A program made the translations under genes and the position numbers. This document shows, piece by piece, positions 23,585-35,251 of a stretch of 64,000 nt of DNA; positions within the stretch are counted from its first letter, which is position 1, and each line of letters starts with the position of its first letter. The notes under the pieces were generated by a model that saw only the letters and a list, made by a program, of their open reading frames with translations, had not been told where the DNA came from and made no database searches. The stretch comes from Tamarix chinensis. Its lineage: Eukaryota > Streptophyta > Magnoliopsida > Caryophyllales > Tamaricaceae. The stretch covers positions 95,806,132 through 95,870,131 of the forward strand of contig CM060174.1 of assembly GCA_030549775.1 (NCBI GenBank). Reading direction: 5' to 3'.

Positions 23585-23932
23585 CTAGACCGGTCCACCG
23601 GCGAATAATAGTGGTTGGGGCATGATGCCCTATGTGTTTCCGGTCTACCGGCTATAATAGTGGTCAGGCTTTATACTTGGGTGTTTCCAGTCCACCGACT
23701 ATAATAGTGAAGGATCCCGTACTCAACAAAACTAAACATATTTATGCCAAGACATGAGAAAGACACTAAATACTTACAGTGAAACACCGTGCGAGAAGGG
23801 GCCAAACCGGTCCACCGGCGAATAATAGTGGTCACAAGCTTTATGCCCTGTGTTTTTCGGTCCACCGGCTATAATAGTGGTTAGGACATGATGCCCTATT
23901 TGTTTCCGGTCCACCAGCTATAATAGTGGGGT
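23585..23932 (+). repeat. CCGG repeat blocks of LTR E
   Basis: Two blocks of GGTCCACCGGCTATAATAGT units. In the second block, AGGACATGATGCCCT sits between units and forms an imperfect palindrome. Blocks are separated by the conserved TACTTACAGTGAAACACC spacer. Confidence 0.88.
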
Positions 23933-24566
23933 TCCCGTACTCGCATGAACTTGATAAAAAGTATGGTGTGAAATGAGTTCTGATCAGAGATTAGTTTAAA
24001 AATTAATCCGGACTATAATTGAACCTTTATACTTTTACCTGAATAGTCATATGCATTATGTTATCATGTTGGTCTTATGCTTTATTATTATTTAGCATTT
24101 TTTATGTGCTATTATGTGTTGGCCTTAGTGCTCGGTTACCTTACTCAGTACGTAGCGTATCGATCACCCTTTTTGTGGGTGCTGCTCATTCCCACGAGTA
24201 ATATACCCTTCTGACTTTGTGCAGGTGGGTGAGACATCAGTCGGGGCTGAGTGTTGAGCATGTTTTGGCTCAAAGTTCGAGAGTGTCGTGGCCTTATTTC
24301 CTATTCATGTGATTTTATTTCAATATGTTGTTTCTTTTATATCACATTTGTTCTTTTAGGATTTATTACCTTGTATTGAGTTTTAAAATAAATCTTTTAT
24401 TGATTGTAAGAATATTCCCTTCGAGGAAATTGGATTTCGCACTCTGATTTCTATTTTATTATTAATTATAAACTTTTATGCGCACTCTGGTTTCTGTGTT
24501 ATGATCTTTTAATTCACTTTATGAACTCTTTGTTTGAGTTTAATATTAATCTCTTTTTAGCCTTAG

Positions 24567-24612
24567 CACTTGGTACTGGAATGGTCGGTGTGAATCAGTC
24601 TAGTACTAAGTG
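24567..24612 (+). promoter_or_regulatory. Terminal hairpin of LTR E
   Basis: CACTTGGTACT pairs with AGTACTAAGTG (one G-T wobble). It is followed by TGGCGGTAACATCCCC, 99 bp before the LTR end. Confidence 0.75.
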
Positions 24613-26022
24613 TGGCGGTAACATCCCCAGAATTCATAGGTTTTAATTTAAATATTTCTATTGTAATTTCTTTCACTTTCAAAAAAAAGTAGTGAATTTT
24701 AGGGTGTTACAAAATGTATATTGGATATCAAACACCAATGTTGCATACATATCAAATTAGTTTCTAATCTCATTGTATGAATATTTAGATGATTAATTAA
24801 CTCTCCACCCAACTATTAGCAACGATGATGTATGATAGTTGCTGCTATTTCAATAAATTAGATAGATTGTCTAAGGTGTTATAATGGAGACTTATGTGGA
24901 AATGAGAAGGTGGAAACCTGTGTATTAAAAACAATAAAGGTAATTATGTAGATGAAGGGATTATGATTGAGAAGAAAGAATTTTTTTTCATTAACATATA
25001 TTGGATATGGTTCAAGGTTGTATTACCCAAAAATTAGTAATATTTGTATTTTATTCCTCTTGGATCTTTGCATGCCAACAAAATTAAATGAAAATTAGTT
25101 TTTTTTAATGTAGATGGTAGTTATTTTGCTTTTTTGTTGTTACTTATTTTCATTGATCTTTATTCTTACTTCTATTTTTTGGGTTTCTGAGTGCAACTAA
25201 CTAAGCCCATAATTATATTGGTACTCAGTATGCTTTAAAGTGTACATCCAAAAGAAAAGGCACCCCATCAAATTTAGTTCACATATGCAGAGTCAAGTAC
25301 AAGATGCATTTGTAAAGTTGAAAGTGTGTCTAAAACTTTGCTATTTTTAATTTATGTGATTGGTTGATTAATGTGGCTATTTTTGTATGTTTCCCCCTTG
25401 AATTAAGTTACTTTTGCATAATCTTTTAGCAAAAATTTGGAAAGTAGTTTCAATTTCCAATCGACAAGATGAAACATAAGGCCAATGAGTTCAATCCAGA
25501 TAGTTTCAAATGAAAAAAAATTACATTACGATTAAGCCTAGAGATCTAGCAGCTAGATGAAGTAATTAGCCCAACAAAAATAAGAAAATGAAGCAAAGTT
25601 GAGACGTATACCTACATGTAGAGAAGTAGATGAACTAAGAGAATAGATGAGCTACATCAGTGGGTGGTGATACCAGAAGAAGCAGTACCTGATGAGGAAG
25701 GAGAATTGATGATGCATAGTTTTGTATAGAAGATAACATTGTAGGGTATGAGGTAGGGCATACTGTGTTCTCTAATAATAACCATTCCTTCTTATTTTAA
25801 CCATATTTTTTAACTACTACAAAAGAGTGTACTTTTATATGAAAATTTGAGAAAACTAGTTAGGAACTATTTTATTTTATTTTTTACAATGTGGAAAATA
25901 CAATATTTTTAGTTTCTAGTTTTATAAATTGAGAAACTAAACAAATGAACATGTTTACTAATTTTTGGAAAATTTGGAAAATATTTTCTGCAAAACACTT
26001 GTTTTCCGAACTAAACACAACC

Positions 26023-26159
26023 TTAACTTTTGCTTCTAGTGTTTGCTCATTTCCAGCAAACTGGTTAATGGCTTGTTTTAGCATACTACTTTCACCACCT
26101 AGGGGGAGGTGGGGATCAGTGTAGGTTTGATCTTGCTTTATCTTATCATCTCTCTTCAC
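26023..26159 (-). pseudogene. Broken coding exon, upstream part
   Basis: The minus strand shows an acceptor-like CCCCCTAG|GTGGTG (exon start about 26098) and then a frame reading SSMLKQAINQFAGNEQTLEA up to the Harbinger insertion (TTA at 26023-26025). With Harbinger and one TTA removed it joins the segment at 15976, but the frame then shifts by one base before continuing as the frame in 15911-15976 and 11132-11043. The unknown protein is Gln/Lys/Glu-rich. This exon was hit twice, by Harbinger and by LTR D. Confidence 0.3.
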
Positions 26160-28920
26160 TAGATTTATCTTGCTTTATCTATCTTCTTATATGCTTCTCT
26201 ATAGTTTTAGAGGGAAAACAAATGTTTATACATTATGTTATTACATATAGTAAGATTTAGAAAATAAACTTACTAAATTTTATATAAATATTCAAAAATT
26301 AAGGTTGCAAAACATGTATTATAAGTCAAAATACTTCCCAAACTATCACTAAAAAATTAATTGTATAATGTTGGGGTTGTTAAATTTTTCCTTAGTTTTT
26401 TGTCTTCCTTTTTTTTCTTTCGAGGAAGAAGCAGTGACAGGTAATTAATTAAGTGTTTTAACTTTAGGAATGGAGAAAGAAGAAGAGTGGTCACCAGAGG
26501 CAACGATGATGGCGTTGGTAACATTCCATCATACAACACTAATAGGATACCATCACAGGTCTCTTGGGCTCGTTCGTTTAGCATTGCTTCTAGTAGTGGT
26601 GGTATTGACATAGTAGTGGTTTTAACAAGCATAATTGGTTGGCTATAAGAAAAAAAAATTAGATAAATTTTACTTGGACATGTATGTATGAATCAGATAT
26701 CCCATATTTTTCAATAGATTTCATTTTTTTTCACTTCAATTATTAAAATAATCATTTTGATGCAATGCTACACTTTATGTAGGTATTTTTCCTTGACATA
26801 TCATTTATTTACCAAGTCCATTTATAATAATGTATACACTTTATATTTTATTTTGTGAGATAAACTCTTTTTTTTAGGTAATATAAATTAAAACTTATTT
26901 GATTAATATTGTATGTATATATTTGCATAATAAGTAAATTCACTTGAAAAGTAAAATAAGGCATTATTTCAATTCTATATTAGCATTTTGACAATCATCT
27001 ATACTCTAAAATAAGAAACTCTCTTAAAGTTTACTTTTTATTTAAATTGTGTATATTATTATTCATTTCTTACTTTGTTTGTAATTCACAAACATATATA
27101 GTATTTAGAGCTCACTAACGTTGTATTTTTTTGATAATTTTTTAAATTTATTATTATATATTCATTTATTATTTAGATAAAATGTTAGCGTTTCTTCAAT
27201 TCTAATATGTATAGTAATAGAGATGTGATTTGATAATTTTTATTCAATAATTATAGAAAATTAATAATATTTTATAATTAATCTTTATCTTCATGTAATT
27301 GTTTTGCTCATTTCACATTTTTTAATTCAATAATATATAAATTGGCTTATCACTGTCTTTGTTTCTATGGACATTTCATTGGATAAATATATGTATTTCT
27401 TTCAAGCCCAATATGTATATATAATGAGATAGAGTGTGACCATTCATAGCATGTATCTTTTTATTATCATTAAATTAACATCACATAATATATTTTTTCT
27501 ATGTGGAGGCATGTTTTTTTTAGCTCATATGATAATAAATATTATTTGTAAGTCTACTTTTTGAATAAATTGTAATTATTTAATGTGATGCGTAAATAAC
27601 AAAATGATGTGTACCATATTAATGTATATTAATACACCTTCTTTGTGGGCATATGCAAACAATGGTAGATAACAACGAACACATTGATTGATTTGATAGA
27701 AGAAGACTCAATTGTGAAGCAAGACAAATGGTAACATAAAATATGAACTGACGATAAATTACCATCATCATTCAAACTAAAAATCACATATTTGATATGC
27801 ATAAGCTCCATCTTTATGGTGCTACTATCTCGGTGTTATTTGTAGAACAAATTAATGAGTAGTTAATCACGTGAATATTTTGGATCATAAAGTATAACCA
27901 TTTTTATTTTAGGTGTAAGCTTAAGTATTTGTAATAAAAATCATAGAATTCGGTAGGTTAATGTTGCTTGAAAGAATGGTGTAACAATTAGAATTATAGA
28001 GGTTGTTATATTTATTAGAACTGCTTATGTTGTGTTTTATTTGCTCCATCATTTGAATCATTATTTTTTGCAAGTATTGATCATCTTAGGACAAATTTTG
28101 AAATGAATCAACAAATTAAATTTATATGATTAAAATACTTTACAATTCTTAAGGTTGATTCTCGAAATTATTTGTTTGAGGTTGTGATTGATTTATTTAT
28201 CTCATTCATCACAACAATGATCGAGACTTCCGTTAACTATGCCTCTATTTGGGATATATAGTTAGATTTATTATTACTAAACAAAATATTAACCTTATGT
28301 TTGGATCTACTTAAAATAAATATTTATCTAGAAAAAATACTTTAAAAAAATACCTCAAAACTTTTCATTAAACAAATAAGGGATCATGCACCAAACACAC
28401 TCGAGTTTAGGCAACATATATGAAACAACTTTGAATTTTTGGTTATTCACCCTACAATCATGAACTTTAAAAGTCAAGCACAAACCGATCATTTGTCCAA
28501 ACACTCCAAGTTATATAGATCAATATCTAAAGTTTATGGAGTGTCATTTAGTGCCCAAAACCATGAACTCAAGGTGGTCGGGCGAATTTTCAAGAACCAA
28601 GGTTGGTTGGTGTATTATAAAAAAAATATTTTGGCTAAGACTACTTATTTTAGGTAAGATGTGACAAGTAGAAGGTGAAATAGATTGCATGGTCCTTAAC
28701 AAATAACCGGATGAAAAAAACTTTTCTTGTAATATGCTTTTCCATCATTTTAGTATAAATTTCATTATATTAATTAATGCCATTGGTTGGAGGATAGGAA
28801 AAAATATTTTTTTATGAGTTATGCATTGTCTTTTGTGATTATGATGCATGAGGAATGTATGAAATTGGGATTGTTTGTGATTAGAAATGAAGGAAGAGCT
28901 AGACTTAACCATGATGGAAG
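26160..28920. other. AT-rich intergenic stretch, no gene seen
   Basis: AT-rich throughout with only short unsupported frames (26357-26632 minus, 27629-27811 minus, 28439-28657 plus). None shows a domain. No terminal repeats or array are recognised. Confidence 0.4.
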
Positions 28921-28924
28921 ACTG

Positions 28925-29300
28925 TATAGGTAAATCTAATAATCCTGAGATGCATGTTTATTGTGTGGATAACAGCTTGTGAATGCCTGGCCACTAAGCA
29001 TTCCACATTGAATTTCCTTAGCCCCAAATAATGGGTCTATCTTTTTTAGGCAGATAGAAACAATGCAACACTTCTTAATGGAATGCCTTGATGTGGGCGA
29101 CATATTCCCACATGTTGTGAGGTCAATGGGATAATAAATAGATTGTAATTAAATTTTTGGTTTTCATTGTTTTCTATAAAGTTTGGAAGGGGTGAAAGAA
29201 TAATATTTTCAACTACAAGAATGTCTCTCGACGTCATTTAACTGAGTCTATAGTTGTTAATCATACTAGGTGTATCCTATATGAATCTAGAAAATCTGAG
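28925..29300 (+). pseudogene. LINE-type reverse transcriptase 3' tail (zf-RVT-like), degenerate
   Basis: Plus-strand frames give IETMQHFLMECLDVGD and, after stops and frame changes, FNYKNVSRRHLTES. These resemble the zinc-binding tail of plant non-LTR reverse transcriptases (C..C..E(T)..HLF..C) and the following W.eRN.rIF region. The Cys pair is not preserved and the rest of the element is absent. I am moderately unsure; it may be chance similarity. Confidence 0.35.
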
Positions 29301-29769
29301 TACGGTCCTTATGTTCAAATCATGTATAAATTTCCCAATGCTCTTGTATTATTTTTCCATAATTAATAAAGAGACAAATTTCGATGCAAAAAATTTATTT
29401 GTTATTATTTTGAGAATTTTATTTTCTTGTTTTCATGTAATATGGACTAATAATATGTTTAGAAAAACTAATTGAAATCTTATAAGATATGAAGTACTTG
29501 AAGTAACTTTTCAGAAACTAGCTTATAAGCTAGTAAAAAAACTACTTACCAAACAAAGCCTCTTCTTTTTTTAAATAACATCATTTCAATAAGTTAAAAT
29601 CTAGTATATAAACTACTTTTATCTTGCTAAACACACAATAATCATGTAGACTCATTTTCCTTGTTTACCGAGGCTTAATGTCAATAATAGAGGGAAGGGT
29701 ATGAGACATATTGATGCATATAAAATGCAATTTTGGTTTTTTCCTGCATGTAGATACTACACAATATAC

Positions 29770-29968
29770 GTTTGGAGGAGCATTTTACCTCAAGTAGCTA
29801 TTTTTCAAAACACAAATTTTTGGAAAATTAAATAAAATTTAGTAAGTTTTCTCCCTTAATAAAAAAATATGTTTGGAGGAGCATTTTGCCTCAAGTAGCT
29901 ATTCTTTAAAACACAATTTTTTTTTTGAAAATTAAAAAAATTAGTAAATTTTTCCCTTAATAAAAAAA
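29770..29968. repeat. 101-bp tandem duplication beside the copia LTR
   Basis: GTTTGGAGGAGCATTTT occurs at 29770 and 29871, exactly 101 bp apart, and both units end in CCCTTAATAAAAAAA. The units differ by a handful of substitutions and small indels. Confidence 0.85.
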
Positions 29969-29982
29969 CAACAACTAATGAC

Positions 29983-30764
29983 TGTAAGACATGGTCTAAG
30001 GCACGAAAGACATACAATAACAAATTATCACATGAGTTCATGAACAATATCACATTTTATTGAGGGATTCAAATATTGAAATACATAATAAAGATCAAAT
30101 CTTGCGTACCTCTAGTTATTGACTAGATTAAAAACACCAAAAACCTAAAGCAATGACCCGTATTCTAATTCAACAATTTTACTCCCTCAAACCTTTTACA
30201 TAATAAAGCTGTCTTCACAATAGGTATTGAAGGATCTATACAATCTCCTTCTTTGAGTTTTTTTTTATTTTTATTTTGAGAGGATAATCAAACTCTGATT
30301 ATCCCTTTACTTGCAAATGTATTAAGTATATATTTTGAGGAAATGGTAGAAGGGAGGAGAAGAAGAACGTATTCAAAATTGATGAAATATGCATTATTTT
30401 GTGCAACATAAAGGTTTTTTTTTTAACTTCCAATTAGGTCTACCCAATATAAATCTACTAACTAAACAAAATAAATGCATATTAATTCTTTCTCCCCTTC
30501 CCTTCATACATGTGTCATGCACGCGTTCCCCGTCCTTACATATACTCATATACTATTATACAACATACAACAATTTATACTATCAAGAAATGTTTTAAGG
30601 GATAATTAGGTTAAATTCTTAACTTGAGGCCATATTTAATAAAATTTATGACCATAATGTATATCTAAGTTCATATAGGCCATGCCTTATAGTTAATATA
30701 TTAATACACTTTATATTTAAAAAATTAAATAATTGTAATTATATAAAAATGGAAATGTGTTGAC
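29983..30764 (-). repeat. 3' LTR of the copia element (782 bp)
   Basis: On the minus strand it starts TGTCAACACATTTCC directly after the polypurine tract and ends CATGTCTTACA. The end was chosen from the TG...CA rule and the start of the flanking tandem duplication, so it is less certain than the start. No second LTR is in the window. Confidence 0.6.
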
Positions 30765-31105
30765 ATTCTCCCACTTGTTCTATATAAATTAGATTCTTAT
30801 CACGATCTCCTTATATTAGTATAAAATTAATAATGAAACAAATGTATGGATCATGGCAACAAGCTTTAAACATTTAAAAGTAATATTCCATGCATAAAAA
30901 AACACTAAATTCACCCACAACTTTAATGTTATGAACAATGTCATTTTTTTCCCACAATCCTAAACTTAATGTGTTATTTCTCAATGAACCATATGTTTAA
31001 AAATAGAATGAAAAGAAAACACAACCTTATTACAAGCATCATAATATATTACAACAACTCTATCACATAAAGGGTCCAAAACCATATTACAATCATGATC
31101 CTTAA

Positions 31106-31986
31106 TGATATATATCTCCAATATTTGTATTTGAATAATTCTATTAATTGTTATAGATTATGTTGTACCTATAATTATTTTTCTTATTGTGTGATTGTTT
31201 AGGAAATTAATTCAAATCATGGGGAATGGATCGAGAGGTTGCTATAGCTGCTGTTGGGAGTTGTTACGGAAATTATGTTATATTAATTGTAGAAAATCCC
31301 ATGTGATGCATTCGCCGACAAATTTAGCTAATGGAGATTAAGTTGGATGTGTAATCTGCCACCCGACCAATAACTATTTGGGTTAGTTGGAATGTGGATT
31401 ACTCAACCCTTGGTAACCATGATTAGCTATTATAAATTTTAGCTGATGGGAATTATTTGTACATCCATTAATTTGGATTATTATGCATTGTAATAATCTT
31501 GTAAATTTGAGATGTTTTTCTTTAACCAGCCGTTGACCCATATTGTATATGTCTCGGCTGATCATTTGGGTTGTATTTGGGCTGATTTGTATAGGAGACG
31601 GAGGCCTGCGATTGTGTATTTTGTATGCCTTTCTTTTGTATTGTATACGCCATATATATAAGGCATATACACGGCTGTATCAGACACTTTTGGTCGAATA
31701 CATTCTTGAGATAATTTTTCTGGAACTCTCTCTCTCTCTCTCTCGACTCTTTCTTGTGACCTCCTCGTTCGTAGTTCTTCTCAATCTTTCCTTAGTCTCT
31801 TCTCGATCTCTTCTTGATCTTCTCTGTTCTACAACTTCAGTAGCCGTTGATTCAACTACGCTCTGATTTTTCTAATCTTCCTTTGGAGAAAATCCTTAGG
31901 CTGATTGTTTCAGTGAATAGAACCCCGCGCTCGATTTTTGTTTGCGATCCAGCAAAATTTCTGTGAAACCCTTCCAGGTTTCATCA
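31106..31986 (+). mobile_element. Solo LTR (881 bp) inside the copia coding region, TSD CTTAA
   Basis: Starts TGATATATATCTCC and ends AGGTTTCATCA, flanked by CTTAA at 31101-31105 and 31987-31991. Removing it and one CTTAA joins the copia frame ...MPPNDFK directly to DHDCNMVLDPLCDRV, which confirms the boundaries. It contains TATATATAAG at 31653-31662 and a (TC)n tract at 31728-31744 just downstream, a plausible promoter. The 107-aa frame at 31543-31866 is LTR leader, not a gene. It is probably a copia-type LTR of a different family. Confidence 0.88.
31653..31662 (+). promoter_or_regulatory. TATA box of the 881-bp solo LTR
   Basis: TATATATAAG followed 70-80 bp later by a CT microsatellite, the arrangement of a plant LTR promoter. 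Confidence 0.5.
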
Positions 31987-33155
31987 CTTAAAATCGTTTG
32001 GTGGCATGTGCTTAATTAAAGGATAAATTAACATATAATGGGTGCTTATGTGTTCCAATACCACTCTACCCTTGGAAACATTCTCATTTATCTTTAAGCA
32101 CTTAATATATATGCCATTGGCATGACTACCACTTTTGTTGCTTCTTAAGATAAATACAACAACTAAATTGTCACACTTGAGCATCAATAGCCAGATATAT
32201 AATCAATTATTCTAAGTCTTAAAATAAAATTAATTAACAACACACCATTCTTGGTAGCTGAGATGAGTTATGCCTCCATGGTAGAAGCGGCTATGCAACC
32301 CCTTTTTTTTTACCTTGTTAGGATATAACTCCACCAACCAACATGAAAATAAATCTAAAATTATATTTGTGTAAATCTACACAACCTACAAAGTTTGCAT
32401 TTGACTAGTCAACTGCCTCCAAATCATGAGCTCAATGGTACATGAGCATATAGTCCCTAGTTCTCTTTAGGTACCTCATAACTTTATTTTCAACTTTCTA
32501 GTAATAAACTCCCGGATACAAATTTCTTAATACCCCAACAACATATGTAATGTTAGGTATTATGCATACCTGAACATACATAAGGCTTCCAACTACATAA
32601 GTGTATGGGATAATCATCATATGGTTTCTCTCTATATCAAACTTTTTAGAAAGAAAAATTTTCACCTTATATAATATCCCTTTATCATTGCATGCAAGTA
32701 AAATATCATCCAAATATATAAGAAAAAAATAAATCCTGCTCCCATTGACCTTGATGTATGATTTGAGTGAAGTGATAACATGATAGAACTTAAGATATCA
32801 TTGTTGAGAGGCTTGTTCCAATCCATATATGGATTTCTTAAGCTTGCATATAAGGTCGTTGTCTTCATCAGAGGATAATGTTTTATATTGTTTCATATAT
32901 ACCTCCTCCTCTATCTCACCATTCACAAAGGTTATCTTCACACTCATCTGTTGCAACTCAAAATTAAAATGAACTGCTAATTCCATAACAATGTGTAGGG
33001 AGTCCTTGGTAAACATTAGATAAATGTCTCATCATAGTCCTCTCCTTCTCTTTAAGCAAATTTCTTAGCAACTAGTCTAGCATTATCCTTATAAATGTTC
33101 CTTGCTGAGTCTCTCTTGATTTTAAAGGCCTTTGTATAACCAATAGGATTAGCTC
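31987..33155 (-). pseudogene. Ty1/copia reverse transcriptase and RNase H, degenerate
   Basis: From 33155 down the minus strand: IKRDS..YKDNARLVAKKF, then MSVKITFVNGEIEEEVYMKQ and LICKLKKSIYGLEQAS (RT fingers and palm), then YLDDILLACNDKG with the polymerase motif YxDD intact, then GSLMYVQVCIIPNITYVVGV. RNase H follows: CDNLVVVFILRSNKSGSHAN, GRVVLEHISTHYMLIYPLIK and MPPNDFK. The frame changes several times and carries stops, so it is not functional. The order matches Ty1/copia polyproteins. Confidence 0.8.
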
Positions 33156-33959
33156 AACATCCATCCAAACCAACACCACCTGACCACCTTACTCCGCACC
33201 ACCACTAGCTATGCTACCATTGTCTCCTTCTTCGCTGCATCCCTTTCCTTTTTTTCTTGCACACACCACCAAGCCCAACATCAGCCGCTACCACCTTCTC
33301 CGCCCATAACCATCACCTGCACCACCCATTTTCCCTTGCTCACGGCCACCCCACATTCCTTTGTGCATATCTCACGTTGCATGCACAACATGAGAATTTT
33401 CTTTTATCTTTAAAATTTTGTTACTTATCTTTAAATGTAAGGGTATTTTGATAATTTTAAAAAATAATTTTTTAGTATAATTATTATTTTATTTATTAAA
33501 TATTAATATGGTATTGTGGTATTATTTTTAGACACAAAATGTGATTAGCGAAATCTTGTAGTATTTGGTAGGATAATGCTATTTTTATGTTTTTGCTGGA
33601 ATTCATGTACCTTTTACACTCTCCTAAAATGTTAGACATCACATGATAACACATTAGGGTTTTGTGTTTAAAATATATTAAGCATGATTTGTTATGTTAT
33701 AGTTATGTGTTATCTATTATGTCTTGAAAATTGGTAAAAAAAATCTATGCTATCATATGTAAATATTTTGGGTACAAAAGTATGGAAAAATAACTTTTAT
33801 AATAATGTATGACATGTTTGTGCAAAAAGGATAGTATGAGGAAGTTAGATAAATTTATGGAATAATAATCATGGATGTGTTCCCTAAGGATAGTTTGGTC
33901 ATTTTATGTGTATTTTGATTTTTACCATGAAAAGCATGTCCAATATGCATTCTAATTTG
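33156..33959. other. Non-coding junction region
   Basis: Starts with a CCACC-rich tract (33160-33390) of unknown origin, then AT-rich DNA. The 64-aa frame at 33257-33451 is low-complexity. It may hold the deletion joint between the truncated copia and the LTR tail at 33960. Confidence 0.35.
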
Positions 33960-34131
33960 GTTTTGGTTGGTTTGATTCTCAACCTTGTATCTAATATTGG
34001 ACGAGTGGCTAACGCATATCCTATGTTAGATGTGGCGGTAACACCCCTTTTTTCTAAGTGTTTATTAGTTTTCCGCTTCCTCAAGATTTTCAAAATAAAA
34101 TTTTTTAATAGTAAACAATGGAGGTGTTACA
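33960..34131 (+). mobile_element. Family-2 giant LTR, 3' tail only
   Basis: Contains the terminal hairpin (TATCTAATATTGGA at 33988 with TCCTATGTTAGATG ending 34032), then TGGCGGTAACACCCC and the terminus GGAGGTGTTACA at 34131. These match the 3' ends of F and K. The rest of the LTR is missing. Confidence 0.7.
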
Positions 34132-35112
34132 TTTATGTCATGTAACTTCCTTCACTTGTCATCTTAGAAGTTGGTAGTTTGGATTTATTTTATCCCTAGT
34201 GATCAATGTCTTAGATTATGAGAATCTATTCATCTCAAGATGAAATTGAAATTGTTGGTTGATAACATTAATCAAGGCTAAATAAGTGGTTTATATTTTG
34301 AGGTTTGGCTGTGTTGATTTATTGTTGTATCTTGATTGGTCATCTCATGTCATTTATTATTGGCCTATGTTGAAATGATTGATGTAATTAATAAACATCC
34401 CCATGAAGTACTTGATGGAATCTATAAATATCATGTTGAATTGTTTGATGTAAGCAATAAATACTATGTTAAATAGTTTATTCCTCATAGTTAAATATCA
34501 TATATTTTGTGATTGTATATATTACTGTGATCCTTGAATTATCACACGAGAATTAATATGTAAGCATGATATATGACCTCCTCCTATGTGTTCCATGTGG
34601 CCTTAGCTTGGTTAAGGTGAAGTTGTTTTACCCATTACCATTGTATTAATGTGTTTCACTACATGATCTTCTGCATATTCAAATGGAAGTTTGAACTTTA
34701 CAGGTTGTTGTCATGTTTGGGGTTGGGTTAGAAAGTACATGGTTATTTTAGTGTAGCTTGTGGTCATATTTTATGATTATGATTTGCATAATCAAGCACT
34801 CTTGAAATTGACACACTCACTCTCACAAGTTTTTTTAAAGCATTCACCATTCCTGTAACATATTTCTTGTCACTGCTACTATCAAATATTCCACAATTCA
34901 TGACTAATCATCATTTATATGCCTTAAAATCACTATATGACCATAGAATCATCATCCTACCTATCCTAATGGTTCCACTCAATAATTCCATGTCTTAGGT
35001 TAATCATCCTTTTATATGATTTTTCATTCACTTCACATCATTTCAACCTTACATTTTTGACTATATTGTCAAATTGTTATTAGACCAATACCAGATTAGT
35101 ATACATCTTACA
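34132..35112. other. AT-rich DNA between LTR tail and K, no gene seen
   Basis: No coding frame, array or terminus recognised. The right edge is the CTTTT target of K. Confidence 0.4.
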
Positions 35113-35206
35113 CTTTTTGTAACACCCCCAAATTTCACTCCTGAAAAAAAAATTTTTGAAAGATTAAAGCGGAAGCTAGGAGCGAATTTGGGAAATGTTA
35201 CCGCCA

Positions 35207-35251
35207 CATCTAACACAAGATAAATGTCAACCATCTATCTCATGTTAGATG
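35207..35251 (-). promoter_or_regulatory. Terminal hairpin of LTR K (family-2 form)
   Basis: Arms CATCTAACACAAGATA and TATCTCATGTTAGATG pair over 16 bp with two wobbles, 13-nt loop. It is the same as in F, and its sequence is unrelated to the family-1 arms, but it lies at the same place next to the TGGCGGTAAC motif. Confidence 0.8.

Larger units (their letters stand above)
22143..24224 (+). other. Putative LTR-internal intron of E
   Basis: Runs from donor-like AG|GTAAGG (22143) to TTTGTGCAG|GTGGG (24224). It contains the minisatellites, CCGG blocks and the CAGTACG-type hairpin. The two signals are conserved in A, G, F and K, although the intervening DNA diverges strongly. Confidence 0.4.
19840..24711 (+). 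mobile_element. Giant solo LTR E (4872 bp, TSD AAATG)
   Basis: Starts TGAAATGCCCCGAAAATTC and ends GAATTTTAGGGTGTTACA. Exact AAATG flanks lie at 19835-19839 and 24712-24716. It is the cleanest family-1 copy: AT-rich 5' end, pyrimidine leader about 20265-21450, TATAAATA at 20905, ATT tract 21555-21990, donor-like TTTTAG|GTAAGG at 22143, minisatellite 22490-23040, CCGG blocks 23585-23930, hairpin 24146-24161, acceptor-like TTTGTGCAG|GT ending 24224, terminal hairpin 24567-24612. It lies inside the Harbinger element and is therefore younger than it. Confidence 0.92.
15977..26022 (-). mobile_element. PIF/Harbinger element with LTR E nested inside
   Basis: Terminal inverted repeats: left GATTTCATTTAGAATAGGAA, right (complement) GGTTGTGTTTAGTTCGGAAA, sharing the TTTAG..GGAAAAC pattern. 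They are flanked by TTA at 15974-15976 and 26023-26025, the 3-bp target of this superfamily. Subterminal motifs such as AACTAGAAA..TGTGTTCATTTT recur at both ends. Inside are a degenerate DDE transposase (16470-17780) and a Myb/SANT-like second protein (18300-19240), the two-protein layout typical of plant PIF/Harbinger. Removing nested LTR E (19840-24711) leaves about 5.2 kb. The element is inactive. Confidence 0.75.
29983..33155 (-). mobile_element. Ty1/copia element, 5'-truncated, with nested solo LTR
   Basis: On the minus strand: reverse transcriptase, RNase H, the C-terminal tail, a polypurine tract (AAGTGGGAGAATG, complement at about 30763-30776) and a 3' LTR (29983-30764). Integrase, gag and the 5' LTR are missing; coding similarity ends near 33155. 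The downstream boundary of the coding region is interrupted by a solo LTR at 31106-31986. The organisation (RT before RNase H, integrase upstream) is that of Ty1/copia. Confidence 0.75.

Noticed and set aside
23640..23660. TATAAT as a bacterial -10 promoter
   Set aside because: It is part of the CTATAATAGTGG repeat unit in a plant genome; no -35 or operon context.
25200..25720. Possible exon (SVCFKVYIQKKRHPIKFSSH frame)
   Set aside because: Short open stretch inside the Harbinger right half, no domain, no consistent splice sites and stops in the continuation.
26357..26632. 91-aa minus-strand frame
   Set aside because: No domain or homologue recognised, low-complexity Leu/Lys end, no promoter or splice context.
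31543..31866. 107-aa frame with a hydrophobic start
   Set aside because: Lies within the 881-bp solo LTR around its TATA and CT tract; no domain.
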